Below, one piece after another: positions 63,736 to 64,000 of a stretch of DNA of 64,000 nucleotides. The notes under the pieces were generated by a model. That model was given only the letters and a program-made list of their open reading frames with translations. It was not told the origin of the DNA and did no database searches. Origin of the DNA: Trissonchulus latispiculum (taxonomy: Eukaryota > Nematoda > Enoplea > Enoplida > Ironidae); assembly GCA_030248195.1 (NCBI GenBank), contig JASAND010017888.1:1-64000 (forward strand), in the 5' to 3' direction. Made by a program: the position numbers and the translations under genes. The first letter of the stretch is position 1; each line of letters opens with the position of its first letter.

Positions 63736-64000
63736 ACTTTAAACTTTTTAAACTCAACTTTTTATTTCTTCTGTGTTTCCATTACTGTAATAGCAGGATA
63801 ACAGTTCTTCACGATTATGGCGGCGTATGGATGGTGAAAGAGCGCTTTCGTTTTCAAAATTCCGCTGCTGAAATCCAACCTCAAGTTTAAATATCAGCAA
63901 ATGGCACAAACATCGCATGGAAGTTATAACTGTAGTTTATACTGGGTCAGTCACTTTAACGATGGCAAGACCCCTGTGGTCAATTGTGCAAATAAGATTT
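63736..64000 (+). other. 3' UTR or intron, undetermined
   Basis: Sequence after the possible stop. No polyadenylation signal or further exon is recognisable. Confidence 0.4.

Noticed and set aside
1..64000. CRISPR arrays, operons, prophage or bacterial-type defence systems
   Set aside because: The window has spliced metazoan exons throughout. The regular 1205 bp repeats are Ig exon units, not CRISPR spacing.

Overview
This window is one stretch of a single giant animal muscle gene, read on the + strand and entered from the left in mid-gene. It encodes a titin-family protein (titin / TTN-1 / twitchin superfamily) made of immunoglobulin (Ig) and fibronectin type III (Fn3) domains with one Ser/Thr protein kinase near the 3' end. 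I count about 48 Ig domains, 13 Fn3 domains and one kinase. Nearly every exon encodes one domain and is bounded by phase-1 introns with GT/AG ends, and every domain's exon set adds up to a multiple of three. AT-rich introns of about 0.2-3.6 kb, loaded with small non-autonomous transposons, point to an invertebrate metazoan. The kinase followed by at least eight Ig domains is closer to titin/TTN-1 than to twitchin, which has five. I cannot name the species.

Layout. 1-14504: twelve copies of a ~1205 bp unit, each with two Ig exons (A and B). The first nine or so are almost identical, introns included, and the array runs off the left edge. 14505-15864: a decayed thirteenth unit. 15865-16023: a short linker exon. 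16152-28750: eight single, diverged Ig domains, one split by a 3.6 kb intron. 29051-49332: an A-band-like region of mixed Fn3 and Ig domains. 49557-53054: Ig-Ig-Fn3-linker-kinase, the module order found ahead of the kinase in both titin and twitchin. 53124-54231: kinase tail, with two candidate splice paths. 54494-63735: eight Ig domains, one preceded by an Ala/Glu-rich insert, ending at a stop codon that may or may not be the true C-terminus.

The tandem Ig array resembles an extensible I-band spring, the Ig/Fn3 region a thick-filament-binding segment, and the kinase plus trailing Ig domains an M-band-like signalling end. These roles are inferred from titin-family architecture. The kinase keeps the canonical active-site motifs that vertebrate titin has partly lost.

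The introns hold several recognisable transposon families: TTAA-flanked elements, a foldback nested inside another element, a GGCCGG foldback, a CTAG-rich hairpin element, three copies of a 'gggtctacccc' family, two inverted tRNA-headed SINEs, and a GC-rich stem-loop island of unknown nature at 56121-56410. No other protein-coding gene is supported on either strand.
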